The notes beneath the pieces are model-generated. The model was given only the letters and a program-made list of their open reading frames with translations. It ran no database searches and was not told where the DNA came from. The position numbers were made by a program, and so were the translations under genes. 64,000 bases of DNA, taken from the NCBI GenBank assembly GCA_020851735.1, contig JADZCD010000057.1, positions 50,908-114,907 on the forward strand. The letters run 5' to 3'. The stretch is from Phycisphaeraceae bacterium. Its GTDB lineage: Bacteria > Planctomycetota > Phycisphaerae > Phycisphaerales > Phycisphaeraceae. Positions 52,809 to 61,514 of the stretch are shown piece by piece. Within the stretch, counting starts at the first letter, position 1. Each line of letters opens with the position of its first letter.

Positions 52809-54062
52809 CTAAAACCCAGCCGACCGGCAAAGCTGGCTCAGCTCCTCTTCCACCCCAAATCGCTCGTGTTCCCGGTCCTGGCGGATCAGTTCCAGCCCCG
52901 TGGTGATCACTTCCCAATGGGCTTCGCAGCTAAAGAGGTTCTTTAAGTGCGCCGCCGCGATTTTGCGGAGCTTAGGGTTGTCCATGCCGTCACGGGTTTC
53001 CTTGACCCTGCCCAGGAAGTGGGGCAGTCGCGCCAGGCTATAGGCGTTCCAGAACCGCTGGTGCAGCTGCGGGTCTGCCTGTATTTCCGACAAGCGATTG
53101 AGCCGCTGCAGGAAGCCGACTTTGTCCTGCCCCAGCGCCAGGCTGGCGGTGGCGGTCGCCGGATCAAGCTTCATCGGGTGGATGTCCACGCCCACGCACC
53201 GCCGGCCGTCGAAGTGCAGCCGGGCGAACATCCCCACCCACCAGAGCGGCTCATCGGGCGCCGCCGGCGCCCAGAAAAGAAAGTTCCCCAGCCCGTAGAG
53301 GATCGGCACGCCCTGATGGACCTCCATTCCCTGCACGGTGTGGGCGTGGTGGCCGATGACCGCGTCGGCTCCCGCTTCCGCCAAGGCCCGGTAGTCGCGC
53401 ACCATCCGCGGGCTGGCCACAGGGCATCCTTCATTGCCGCCATGCACGAAAACCAGTAACAAATCGCACTTTTCCCGAGCATTGCGGATGGCCATGCAGT
53501 TAGGCCCGGGGCGCAGTTGCACCGCTCCGGGCGTGTCCAACGTGGCGTTGGAAAACTCGTTTTCCGCGATCCCCAGCAACCCGATGCGTTTGCCCCCACG
53601 CTCCGTGACGACCAGTCGGCCTGCGTCCTGAAGATTCTGACCCACGCCGAAAACCGTCAACCCGCGCTCCTTGGCCAGTTGGATCGTGTCCGCCAAGGCC
53701 TGCGGGCCGAAGTCCAGCGTGTGGTTGTTCGCCAACGTCACCGCGTCAAAACCGCCCGCCAACACGCCGTCGATCGCCGCCGGCGGTCCGCGCAACGCCG
53801 GGCCGTCCTTGACGATCGGCTCACCGGCGGTGCTCAGCGGCAGCTCAAGATTCGCCACGGAAAAGTCCTTGCGCGCCAGCTCCCCGAGCATGTCCCCGTA
53901 GACCTTGCGCGCCTGGTCGATCCCCCGGGAAAAACTCTCATCCAGCTTCCATTTCTGGGTTGGACAGATGTCTCCCGTCGCCAGCACCGTGAATGCTTTC
54001 TGCTTCTGATCCGCCCAGCCAGCCTGACGCCATTGCCCGCTTTGGGGGTCGATTTTCAGCAC
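52809..54062 (-). CDS. CapA-family (PGA_cap) metallophosphatase-like protein
   Basis: The 417-residue protein fits the CapA/PGA_cap family, calcineurin-like enzymes linked to poly-gamma-glutamate or polysaccharide export: VLATGDICPTQK near residue 28, DFSVANLELPLS near 67, FDAVTLANNHTLDFG near 105, VFVHGGNEGCPVASPRMVRDYRALAEAGADAVIGHHAHTVQGMEVHQGVPILYGLGNFLFW near 200. The GD, NLE, NNHxxD, HGG and HHxH residues are the expected metal site. No signal peptide is seen. GTG 54062, 8 nt after AAGGAG, is the best start; the TTG at 54068 is too close. It lies upstream of purA. Confidence 0.85.
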   Translation of the reverse strand: MLKIDPQSGQWRQAGWADQKQKAFTVLATGDICPTQKWKLDESFSRGIDQARKVYGDMLGELARKDFSVANLELPLSTAGEPIVKDGPALRGPPAAIDGVLAGGFDAVTLANNHTLDFGPQALADTIQLAKERGLTVFGVGQNLQDAGRLVVTERGGKRIGLLGIAENEFSNATLDTPGAVQLRPGPNCMAIRNAREKCDLLLVFVHGGNEGCPVASPRMVRDYRALAEAGADAVIGHHAHTVQGMEVHQGVPILYGLGNFLFWAPAAPDEPLWWVGMFARLHFDGRRCVGVDIHPMKLDPATATASLALGQDKVGFLQRLNRLSEIQADPQLHQRFWNAYSLARLPHFLGRVKETRDGMDNPKLRKIAAAHLKNLFSCEAHWEVITTGLELIRQDREHERFGVEEELSQLCRSAGF

Positions 54063-54189
54063 GCGCAAAACTCCTTCCAGCGTGATTTAGAGCGAACGAT
54101 CAGGATAACCAAACACTTTCCCTGATGCGGGTCGCCAATCAGCCACCACCCCACCGTGGAGATTCCATCTGTTCGCATTTGATAGGGCA

Positions 54190-54218
54190 TAGCGCAAAAA
54201 TGCAAGCAGATTGCGCTA
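54190..54218. repeat. Inverted repeat, 8-bp arms with 13-nt spacer
   Basis: TAGCGCAA at 54190-54197 is matched by TTGCGCTA at 54211-54218. It lies in the divergent region between the CapA-like gene and a PEP-CTERM gene. It is a candidate operator. Confidence 0.45.
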
Positions 54219-54340
54219 AGAGCTATTGCCTTTTTGCGAAACAGGGATAGGTTTATTAAAGAGAAATTGTTGTCTTTTTTTTGTTCCCAAACTGGTTTTG
54301 TCATCACCTGCGATGGTCATTCTTGACCGGAGGGATTTAA

Positions 54341-55540
54341 ATGAACTGGCGCTTGACCGTTTCGGCCGCGGCGCTTTGCCTTTGTCCTCTCCTCTCCGCC
54401 CAAGCATCGGTGGTCTTGTCCAGCAATCTTGTCCAAGGCGGAGACTTTGAAGACACCTCCTATCTGAAAACGCAGGCTTCGCCCGACGGCGTGCTCACCC
54501 ACCGCTTCAGCCAGCAATACGACTTGGGCAAGTGGCTGGCCAAGTGGGGCCCACCCACTCAGGACGGCGGATATGGCGGATTTTCCTCCTACAACAACCC
54601 CCGCAACCTGGCGGAGACCGGCGGGGACGGCACACAGCAGGCCAGCAACCTGGGCACGATGAACCGGTCAGTCGACCCGCTGAATTCCAGCAACCACATT
54701 CTTGAAGGCACCATGTTCCGCCCCCGCTGGGGCCAGTGGATCCAGGCGCCCGAAAACCACGTGGCGGGTCCCATTCAATTCAACTTCGATTTCATGCAGA
54801 GCGACTGGAACGCCAGCTTGGGTTGGGGATGGGTCTACGTCTATGGCCTGAATTTTCTCCCCGAAAATGACGTGTCCTACTGCACCGACAGCCAGCCCGG
54901 TTGCGCCTTAACGCCCTTAGGCGCCGTCGACGAAGCCACCCAAATGGACGGCGATCTTCTGATCAAGTTCCAATACGACCGCTGGATGAGCGAAAGCATT
55001 CCCAATTACTTCGACACCTGGCACCAAGTCTCCACCAGCGATGCCACCGGCGCGGGAACGCTTTGGGGCCAGGTCGGTATAGGCGCCAACACGAATATCC
55101 TCACCACTACTCTGACGCAGACCTACCAGTACTACGCCGTCATCGGCCAGGTGCTGGTCTATGACGAGGGTCACCCCTACTTCTGGCTGAACGCAGGCAA
55201 AATCAGCGACACTTTCTCCCAAGGTTTTGACAACATTTCCTTAAAGCTCTCCGTGCAGGGCCCCAGCTTCCTCCCCGGCGATTTCAACGGCGACGGCACG
55301 ATCACCCTCTCGGACATCAACCCCTTCAAATTGGCGTTGACCGACACCGCCGCCTGGCAGGCCCAGTTCCCCAGCGTCGTTCTCACCGAGGTAGACCCCA
55401 ACGGCGACGGTGTCATCACCCTCTCGGACATCAACCCCTTCAAGGCCATCCTCACCGGCGGCAGCAACGCGGCGATCCCCGAACCGGCGACGCTCAGCCT
55501 GCTGGCCCTCGGAGCCCTCGTTCTGGTCCGCAGGCGATAA
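54341..55540 (+). CDS. Secreted protein with dockerin-like repeat and PEP-CTERM signal (paralogue 1)
   Basis: The 399-residue protein starts with a signal peptide (MNWRLTVSAAALCLCPLLSAQA) followed by SVVLSSNLVQGGDFED. A beta-rich domain includes NHILEGTMFRPRWGQWIQAPENHVAGPIQFNF. Residues about 309-374 carry two EF-hand-like loops, GDFNGDGTITLSDINPFKLALTDT and DPNGDGVITLSDINPFKAILTGG, a dockerin-like pair. It ends AAIPEPATLSLLALGALVLVRRR, a complete PEP-CTERM sorting signal. It is a paralogue of the next gene. The role is unknown; calcium binding by the loops is expected of the family. Confidence 0.85.
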   Translation: MNWRLTVSAAALCLCPLLSAQASVVLSSNLVQGGDFEDTSYLKTQASPDGVLTHRFSQQYDLGKWLAKWGPPTQDGGYGGFSSYNNPRNLAETGGDGTQQASNLGTMNRSVDPLNSSNHILEGTMFRPRWGQWIQAPENHVAGPIQFNFDFMQSDWNASLGWGWVYVYGLNFLPENDVSYCTDSQPGCALTPLGAVDEATQMDGDLLIKFQYDRWMSESIPNYFDTWHQVSTSDATGAGTLWGQVGIGANTNILTTTLTQTYQYYAVIGQVLVYDEGHPYFWLNAGKISDTFSQGFDNISLKLSVQGPSFLPGDFNGDGTITLSDINPFKLALTDTAAWQAQFPSVVLTEVDPNGDGVITLSDINPFKAILTGGSNAAIPEPATLSLLALGALVLVRRR

Positions 55541-55916
55541 AACGCAGGCCAATATGCAGGTCGCGACAGATAGAGCGACGGCTTCATAGAACCTGCACCA
55601 AACCATCGCTGATCAATCCCGAGCATCCCTCGGGTGTCCATGCAACCAAGTATAAATCAGCCCAAGACATGCGAAGTTAAATACGGGGAAATAGGCAGAT
55701 AAGATAAAGTGGTCCTTGGTATACATTCGCGTTCCAGGACAAATAATCCTGTACAAACGTAGACAATGACCGCAAGAATTTGTTTTTCCACTAGTCAGGC
55801 TTAACCAAGGCGGTATGATCTAAACAAAAGGGAGTCCAATTCTGGACGTCCCAAGACGCATCCCGTCAAAGTGTCTTTTTGTCTTATATGTCTGTCCTCT
55901 GGAAAAGGAGAATGCA
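55541..55916. other. Intergenic region between the two PEP-CTERM paralogues
   Basis: No gene is seen in 376 bp. It appears richer in A/T than its surroundings, with AAAGGAGAATGCA directly before the next start. A promoter probably lies at 55700-55880, but I cannot name a clear one. Confidence 0.5.
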
Positions 55917-57137
55917 ATGCGAGGTCTGTTTGCAGCGATGATTGGTCTGGTCCTGGCCTTACCCGCCAGCGGCTCGGTGGTGTTGTCCAGCAACTTGCTT
56001 CCGGACGGCGATTTCGAGGATTTCACCAAAACGACCTACACCGCGGATTCCGGCGAATCCACCTTGGACTGGACGGGGTTTAAATATGAACACTCCCCCC
56101 GCACCGCCGCCGAAGTAACCGCCGGCGCTAATCCCGTGCGGGCCTGGCAATTCCACCCCGATTTTGACTTGGGCCGCTGGATCGAACCGTGGGGTTCCAC
56201 CAGCGCCGACCGCGGTATCACCAATTGGGATGATCCTCGCGCTGCCTATGACCTGGGCAATGAGGTTTCGACCCAGAACATCTCCGAGGATCCGCTCAAT
56301 CCCGGCAACCACATGCTCGAAGGCGTGTACTTCCGCACGGCGGTAGGCATCTTCATTCAAGCGCCCGCGGGCCACGTGGCCGGCACCGCGGAAATTGACT
56401 TCCGATATTACTGGAACAACTGGACCGGCCTGCCTCCGGGCGCGGACGGCACCGACGGCGCCAGCATCTTCAGCGTGACGGTCGCCGGTGTGAACCAGGC
56501 CGATATGCCCACTTGGCAAGATCGTTGGGGCCCGGATGCCAACCAAGCCAACTGGGGCCCGGAAGGCGCCGCCCTGCTCTGGTACAGCCCCAACTGGTCG
56601 GAATGGGGTTGGACCGGCGCCGGCTCGGATCAGGAACCCATCACCTCCTTGGGCAACCAGTGGAACACCTTGTCCACGGAACACCCCGACCGCGTCGAGT
56701 TCGATGTCGCCACGCCCTATGACTACTACTACGTGGAAATCAATCAATTCACTTACTCGGAACCTCATCTCTACTTCTGGCTCTACGGCGGCATTCCTTC
56801 CGACGCCTTCGCTCTGGGTATCGATGACATCTCCCTGAAACTGTCGGTGGAGGGTCCTTCCTTCCTCCCCGGCGATTTCAACGGCGACGGCGTGATCACC
56901 CTCTCGGACATCAACCCCTTCAAACTCGCCTTGACCGACACCGCCGCCTGGCAGGCCCAGTTCCCCGAGGTCGTCCTGGCGGACGTGGACCCCAACGGTG
57001 ACGGCGTCATCACCCTCTCGGACATCAACCCCTTTAAAGCCATCCTCACCGGCGGCAGCAACGCGGCGATCCCCGAACCGGCGACCCTGAGCCTCCTGGC
57101 CGTGGGCGCCCTGGCCCTGGCGCGGCGTCGGGCGTAA
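55917..57137 (+). CDS. Secreted protein with dockerin-like repeat and PEP-CTERM signal (paralogue 2)
   Basis: The 406-residue protein has the same plan as its neighbour at 54341: signal peptide (LFAAMIGLVLALPASG), SVVLSSNLLPDGDFED, a beta-rich body with NHMLEGVYFRTAVGIFIQAPAGHVAG, paired EF-hand-like loops (GDFNGDGVITLSDINPFKLALTDT, DPNGDGVITLSDINPFKAILTGG), and AAIPEPATLSLLAVGALALARRRA. The last 270 bp match the neighbour almost base for base, while the body differs. AAAGGAG lies 9 nt before the ATG. A strong terminator follows. Function unknown. Confidence 0.85.
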   Translation: MRGLFAAMIGLVLALPASGSVVLSSNLLPDGDFEDFTKTTYTADSGESTLDWTGFKYEHSPRTAAEVTAGANPVRAWQFHPDFDLGRWIEPWGSTSADRGITNWDDPRAAYDLGNEVSTQNISEDPLNPGNHMLEGVYFRTAVGIFIQAPAGHVAGTAEIDFRYYWNNWTGLPPGADGTDGASIFSVTVAGVNQADMPTWQDRWGPDANQANWGPEGAALLWYSPNWSEWGWTGAGSDQEPITSLGNQWNTLSTEHPDRVEFDVATPYDYYYVEINQFTYSEPHLYFWLYGGIPSDAFALGIDDISLKLSVEGPSFLPGDFNGDGVITLSDINPFKLALTDTAAWQAQFPEVVLADVDPNGDGVITLSDINPFKAILTGGSNAAIPEPATLSLLAVGALALARRRA

Positions 57138-57167
57138 GCCGATTGCAGGTTTTCTTAAGCTGATTTT

Positions 57168-57200
57168 GAGCCGCGGGTCTTTCGACTCGCGGCTCTTTTT
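57168..57200 (+). terminator. Rho-independent terminator
   Basis: GAGCCGCG at 57168-57175 pairs with CGCGGCTC at 57188-57195, followed by TTTTTC. It ends the second PEP-CTERM gene. Confidence 0.85.
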
Positions 57201-57368
57201 CTATCAGGCTTTGTCCAGCGATCTATACTCGCAAATCGTCACTTGCCTGCTACTATGTTCCACCTGTTTGTCGCTCCCCGGCATTCCCTTGGATCGTCTG
57301 GAATGGCCGCGGGTTTCCACGGATTTTGCCCAAGCGCGGGCCTTTGCACCTTGTTTCCTGGAGGCATC

Positions 57369-58679
57369 ATGAGCTCTAACGCCCCCGACTATCGTCTGGC
57401 CACCCTCGCCCTGCACGGCGGTCAATCCCCCGACCCGACCACCCACTCCCGCGCCGTGCCCATCTACGCCACCACTTCCTACGTGTTCGATTCCACCGAA
57501 CACGCCTCGAATCTGTTTGCCTTAAAGGAATTCGGCAACATCTATTCCCGCCTGATGAACCCGACCAACGACGTGCTGGAAAAGCGCTTGGCCGCCCTCG
57601 ACGGCGGGGCCGCCGCCCTGGCCTTCGCCTCTGGACAAGCCGCCATCACCGCCGCCATTTTGACCATCTGCCACAGCGGGCAGAACTTCCTCAGCTCCAC
57701 CAGCCTCTACGGCGGAACCTGGACCCTCTTCACCCAGACCTTTAAGAAGATGGGCATCGAAGTCCGCTTCTTTGATCCCGATCATCCCGAACAAATCGCC
57801 AAGCTCGTCGATGCCAACACCCGCCTGGTCTATCTGGAAACCATCGGCAATCCCAAGAACGACGTGCCGGACTTTAAGAAGCTCTCCGACGTCGCCCACC
57901 AGCACGACCTGCCGGTGATCTGCGACAACACGGTGATGACGCCGGCTCTTTTCCGCCCGGTGGAGCAGGGCATCGACATTGTGGTTTACTCGACCACCAA
58001 ATTCATCGGCGGACACGGCACGCACGTGGGCGGGGCCATCGTGGACAACGGCACCTTCCCCTGGGCGAAGAATCCCAAGAAGTGGCCTGAGTTCTGCGCT
58101 CCCAGCGAGTCGTATCACGGCATGGTGTTTGAAGAGGCGCTGCGCCCGATCGGCAACATCGCCTACATCATCCACATTCGCACCCACTGGCTGCGCGACA
58201 CCGGCGCGTGCATGAGCCCCTTTGCCGCGTTCCTCTTTCTGATGGGCCTGGAAACACTGCACCTGCGCATGCCCCGGCATTGCGAAAATGCCTTGGCGGT
58301 GGCCAAGCACCTGGAAAAACATCCAGCGGTGCAGTGGGTCAACTACCCCGGTCTGTCGTCGCACAAGGACCATCGCAACGCCCAGAAGTTCCTGCCCAAG
58401 GGAGCGGGCGCGATCGTGGGCTTCGGCATCAAGGGCGGCCTGGAAGCAGGCAAGAAGTTCGTAAATTCCTGCAAGCTTCTCTCTCACCTGGCCAACATCG
58501 GCGATGCCAAGAGCCTGGTTATCCACCCGGCCTCGACCACGCACTCGCAATTGACCGCCCAGGAGCAGAAACAGACGGGCGTTTCGCCGGAGTATGTCCG
58601 CCTGTCCATCGGCATCGAGGACGCGCAGGACATCCTGGCGGACCTGGATCAGGCCCTGACAGCCTCGCAAGGCAAGTAG
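57369..58679 (+). CDS. metY: O-acetylhomoserine sulfhydrylase-like PLP enzyme (MetY type)
   Basis: The enzyme belongs to the Cys/Met-metabolism PLP family. The 436-residue protein has TLALHGGQSPDPTTHSRAVPIYATTSYVFDSTEHASNLFALKEFGNIYSRLMNPT near the start, ASGQAAITAAIL near 85, LYGGTWTLFTQTFKKMGIEVRFF near 115, VICDNTVMTPALFRP near 185, and the PLP Lys in VVYSTTKFIGGHGTHVGG near 208. Long HGG/IYSR features favour MetY (O-acetylhomoserine plus sulfide to homocysteine). The metX-metW fusion downstream makes its substrate, which supports the call. GGAGG precedes ATG 57369. Confidence 0.92.
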   Translation: MSSNAPDYRLATLALHGGQSPDPTTHSRAVPIYATTSYVFDSTEHASNLFALKEFGNIYSRLMNPTNDVLEKRLAALDGGAAALAFASGQAAITAAILTICHSGQNFLSSTSLYGGTWTLFTQTFKKMGIEVRFFDPDHPEQIAKLVDANTRLVYLETIGNPKNDVPDFKKLSDVAHQHDLPVICDNTVMTPALFRPVEQGIDIVVYSTTKFIGGHGTHVGGAIVDNGTFPWAKNPKKWPEFCAPSESYHGMVFEEALRPIGNIAYIIHIRTHWLRDTGACMSPFAAFLFLMGLETLHLRMPRHCENALAVAKHLEKHPAVQWVNYPGLSSHKDHRNAQKFLPKGAGAIVGFGIKGGLEAGKKFVNSCKLLSHLANIGDAKSLVIHPASTTHSQLTAQEQKQTGVSPEYVRLSIGIEDAQDILADLDQALTASQGK

Positions 58680-58682
58680 TGT

Positions 58683-58763
58683 TTTACCACGGAGGACGCA
58701 GAGAACACGGAGCCGAACCAAAGGTTATATTTAACTCTATTATTTGTATCGGTGTTCTCGAGG
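58683..58763. repeat. CCACGGAG-type element, upstream of the GxxExxY gene
   Basis: TTACCACGGAGGACGCAGAG and AACACGGAGCC form the left arm. A core AACCAAAGGTTATATTTAACT then TTGTATC matches the core of 59327-59414, and GGTGTTCTCGAGG looks like a shortened right arm. Confidence 0.7.
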
Positions 58764-58787
58764 ATGAAATTTTCGTAGGTTTTCGTC

Positions 58788-59201
58788 ATGGAGGCGATGG
58801 AGATCGCTGAGCGAGCGCAGAAAAGCCTGGTGGACGAAAAATTAACTTCCGCTGTGATTGCCGCGGCTCTGGAAGTGCATCGCAATCTTGGGCCTGGTTT
58901 GCTGGAGTCTGCCTACGAGGCATGCTTGATTCACGAACTTCAGTCAGCGCGATTGAAGGTCTGCGCCCAGAAGCCTCTGGCCTTAGTCTATAAAGGCTTG
59001 CGCTTGGATTGCGGCTACCGCTTGGATGTTCTGGTGGAGGATCGCTTAATTGTCGAGATCAAAGCCGTCGAACGAATTCTGCCCATCCATGTAGCGCAGG
59101 TGATTTCCTATCTGAAACTATCCGGGCACAGACTTGGACTGCTGATCAATTTCAATGTCCGTTTGCTTAAGGACGGCATCCGACGCATCATTCAGGATTA
59201 A
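58788..59201 (+). CDS. GxxExxY protein (PD-(D/E)XK-like)
   Basis: The 137-residue protein has the name-giving motif in NLGPGLLESAYEACLIHEL near residue 33 (GLLESAY), followed by the nuclease-like core LDCGYRLDVLVEDRLIVEIKAVERILPIHVAQVISYLKLSG (D...ExK near 78-92) and GLLINFNVRLLKDGIRR. The family (TIGR04256/PF13366-like) has a PD-(D/E)XK fold and a patchy distribution. Its biochemical function is not established as far as I know. It is flanked on both sides by CCACGGAG/CTCCGTGG inverted-repeat elements and splits metY from metX, so it looks like cargo or enzyme of a mobile unit. Confidence 0.9.
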   Translation: MEAMEIAERAQKSLVDEKLTSAVIAAALEVHRNLGPGLLESAYEACLIHELQSARLKVCAQKPLALVYKGLRLDCGYRLDVLVEDRLIVEIKAVERILPIHVAQVISYLKLSGHRLGLLINFNVRLLKDGIRRIIQD

Positions 59202-59211
59202 CTTTTTCTGG

Positions 59212-59312
59212 TTTTCACCACGGAGGGTACGGAATACACGGAGTCGACACAACGAATCTCGATTAATTACGGTTTGTTATGTCTCCGTGTCCTCTGTGTT
59301 CTCTGTGGTAAA
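59212..59312. repeat. CCACGGAG/CTCCGTGG-type element, downstream of the GxxExxY gene
   Basis: The left arm has TTTTCACCACGGAGGGTACG and ATACACGGAG; the right arm has GTCTCCGTGTCCTCTGTGTT and CTCTGTGGTAAA, with a 38-bp centre. It begins 11 bp after the GxxExxY stop codon. Confidence 0.8.
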
Positions 59313-59326
59313 TTCTCCTGGTTCTT

Positions 59327-59414
59327 TCCGTGAATTACACGGAGCACACGGAGACAAACCAAAAAGTTATATTTAGTTCTTGTATCTCTCCGTGCTCTCT
59401 GTGTTCTCCGTGGT
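59327..59414. repeat. CCACGGAG/CTCCGTGG-type element just before metX
   Basis: The left arm is CCGTGAATTACACGGAGCAC then ACGGAG; the core is AACCAAAAAGTTATATTTAG; the right arm is CTCCGTGCTCTCTGTGTTCT then CCGTGGTG. It ends 5 bp before the metX start codon. Confidence 0.8.
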
Positions 59415-59418
59415 GAAT

Positions 59419-61380
59419 ATGCCTGACGTATTCCACAGTTCCAATTCCGTCCGCGGCGCTACGCCGTTGCGCTACGCCCAGACGGTGGCGTTTCCCCAAA
59501 CGCTCAACCTCGAGCGCGGCGGCGAGTTGCCGGGCGTCACCGTCACTTACGAAACCTTCGGCCGGCTCAATGCGGACAAGTCCAATGCCGTATTGATCTG
59601 CCATGCTTTAAGCGGTGATTCGCACGTCGCCCGCCACAACGAAGACGACGATCCGGGCTGGTGGGACGTGGTGGTGGGGCCGGGGGCCGGCCACGCCATC
59701 GACACCGAGCGCTACTTTGTCATCTGTCCTAACGTCTTAGGCGGCTGCCGCGGCACGACCGGGCCCAACTCCGTCGACCCCCGCACGGGCAAGTCCTTCG
59801 GCCCGGATTTTCCGGTCATCACCATGGCGGACATGGTCGACGTCCAACGTCTGCTCATTGACCATCTTGGTCTTGAGCGTCTCCTGGCTGTGGTGGGGGG
59901 GTCCCTGGGCGGGCACCAGGCTCTGACGTGGGCGACTCGTTATCCGCAGCGGGTGGCGGCCACGGCGGCCATCGCCACCTCACCGCGATTAACTTCCCAG
60001 GCCCTGGCGTTCGACGTCGTCGGACGCAATGCCATCCTTTCCGATCCGCATTTTCACCGCGGACGCTACAGCGACGCACGCACCAAACCGACCACCGGCC
60101 TGGCCATCGCCCGCATGCTTGGGCACATCACCTACCTGTCACTCCAGGCCATGACCGAGAAGTTCGACCTCGACCGCTTCCGCCCGCGCGATATCACCAC
60201 AGCCTTTGAAAAAAAATTCTCCGTCGGGTCCTACCTGGCTCATCAGGGTGATCGCTTCGTTGATCGCTTCGACGCCAACAGCTACGTCACCCTGTCCATG
60301 GCCATGGACTTATTCGATCTTGCTGTGCCTCACGCCGCCCCGTCGGTGATACCCAGGCAGGATTATCCCCAGGCCCTGGCTGCTGTCCTGGCCCAAACCA
60401 CCTGCCGCTGGCTGGTGCTGTCTTTCACCAGTGATTGGCTGTTTCCACCGTTCCAGTCTCAGCAGATCGTCGATGCCCTGCTGGCTGGCGATAAACCCGT
60501 TACCTACTGCAACGTCCGCAGCGCCTGCGGGCACGACGCGTTCCTCCTGGAAGACGACCTGCCCACCTACGGCCCGATCCTCAGCGCCTTCCTCTCCCAC
60601 ACCCTCTCCCCCTCCCCCCCCGGAAGCGCCCCCGGAAGTACCCCCGGAAGTACCCCCGGAAGCACCCTTGCCCCCGGAAGTAACCGTGGAAGTGAAAACC
60701 TCAAGGCTGGATTGGAGTCATCCGTCAGCGACGGCCGGCCGATTTGTCCGCCCGCTGACGATCATTCGCCAGCCAGCATCTTCCATCGTCGCCGGCTGGA
60801 CTACGACCTCATACTGGAGCTGATCCCCCCGCAGGCTTCGGTACTGGACTTAGGTTGCGGCACGGGCGGGTTGGCGGGGCGTCTTAAGCAGCGAGGGCAG
60901 AAGCGCGTGGTGGGGATCGAACTGGACGAGCAGGCGATCATCGCCTGTGTGCAGCGAGGCATCGACGTGATCCAGGCGGATTTGAATCGTCGCCTGCCGG
61001 CGTTCAAGGATCACCAGTTCGACATCGTCGTTCTGTCGCACACGCTCCAGTCGATTGAGAACACCCTGGGCGTGGTGCAGGAAATCGTGCGCATCGGCCG
61101 GCAGTGCATCGTCAGCTTCCCCAACTTTGCGTATCGCAAGATCCGCGACATGCTCTATCACGACGGCCGCTCTCCCGAATCCCAGGGCGGATTGCTGCAC
61201 TATCGCTGGTTCGACACGCCCAACCGGCGGTTCTTCTCCATCCTCGACTTCCAGGAATTCTGCGCCCAGCACCAGATCGCCATCCATCGGCAGATCAACC
61301 TGGACACGGAAACCGACGTCACCGTCAGCGACGATCCGAACTACAACGCCGACATGGCCATCTTCGTTATTTCCCGTTGA
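59419..61380 (+). CDS. metXW: Fusion of homoserine O-acetyltransferase (MetX) and MetW methyltransferase-like protein
   Basis: This 653-residue protein joins two usually separate genes. Residues 1-394 are MetX, an alpha/beta-hydrolase acetylating homoserine: ICHALSGDSHVA, GGCRGTTGPNS, the nucleophile serine in VVGGSLGGHQALTWA, Asp in FTSDWLFPP and His in GHDAFLLEDDLP. Residues about 448-653 are MetW: VLDLGCGTGGLAGRL, GIELDEQAIIACVQRGIDVIQADLN, then SFPNFAYRKIRDMLYHDGR and HYRWFDTPNRRFFS. The joining linker, residues about 395-447, includes PGSAPGSTPGSTPGST from a CCCCCGGAAG array at 60611-60692. ATG 59419 follows directly on an inverted-repeat element, with only a weak GGTGA as RBS. Confidence 0.93.
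   Translation: MPDVFHSSNSVRGATPLRYAQTVAFPQTLNLERGGELPGVTVTYETFGRLNADKSNAVLICHALSGDSHVARHNEDDDPGWWDVVVGPGAGHAIDTERYFVICPNVLGGCRGTTGPNSVDPRTGKSFGPDFPVITMADMVDVQRLLIDHLGLERLLAVVGGSLGGHQALTWATRYPQRVAATAAIATSPRLTSQALAFDVVGRNAILSDPHFHRGRYSDARTKPTTGLAIARMLGHITYLSLQAMTEKFDLDRFRPRDITTAFEKKFSVGSYLAHQGDRFVDRFDANSYVTLSMAMDLFDLAVPHAAPSVIPRQDYPQALAAVLAQTTCRWLVLSFTSDWLFPPFQSQQIVDALLAGDKPVTYCNVRSACGHDAFLLEDDLPTYGPILSAFLSHTLSPSPPGSAPGSTPGSTPGSTLAPGSNRGSENLKAGLESSVSDGRPICPPADDHSPASIFHRRRLDYDLILELIPPQASVLDLGCGTGGLAGRLKQRGQKRVVGIELDEQAIIACVQRGIDVIQADLNRRLPAFKDHQFDIVVLSHTLQSIENTLGVVQEIVRIGRQCIVSFPNFAYRKIRDMLYHDGRSPESQGGLLHYRWFDTPNRRFFSILDFQEFCAQHQIAIHRQINLDTETDVTVSDDPNYNADMAIFVISR
60611..60692 (-). repeat. CCCCCGGAAG array joining metX and metW
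   Basis: CCCCCCCCGGAAGCG, CCCCCGGAAGTA, CCCCCGGAAGTA, CCCCCGGAAGCA, CCCTTG, CCCCCGGAAGTA and a worn CCGTGGAAGT, mostly at 12-bp spacing. Encodes Pro/Gly/Ser/Thr. Confidence 0.9.
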
Positions 61381-61514
61381 CGGCAGCCAGCATCCTGGTG
61401 GGTTGGGTGTTCCGGTGGCACGGGCGACCGGCCAGCCATCATCAGCCAGGCGCGCGGAAAAAAGACCGTGTTACGGTGGCCTTGGCCATGGTTACCGAAG
61501 AATTCTTCAGTCGT

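Noticed and set aside
57138..57368. SAM or related riboswitch upstream of metY
   Set aside because: Only a terminator of the preceding gene is visible; I could not see the conserved cores of known SAM riboswitches.
58208..58810. 200-codon frame overlapping metY
   Set aside because: It is a shadow of metY in another frame, with no independent motif.
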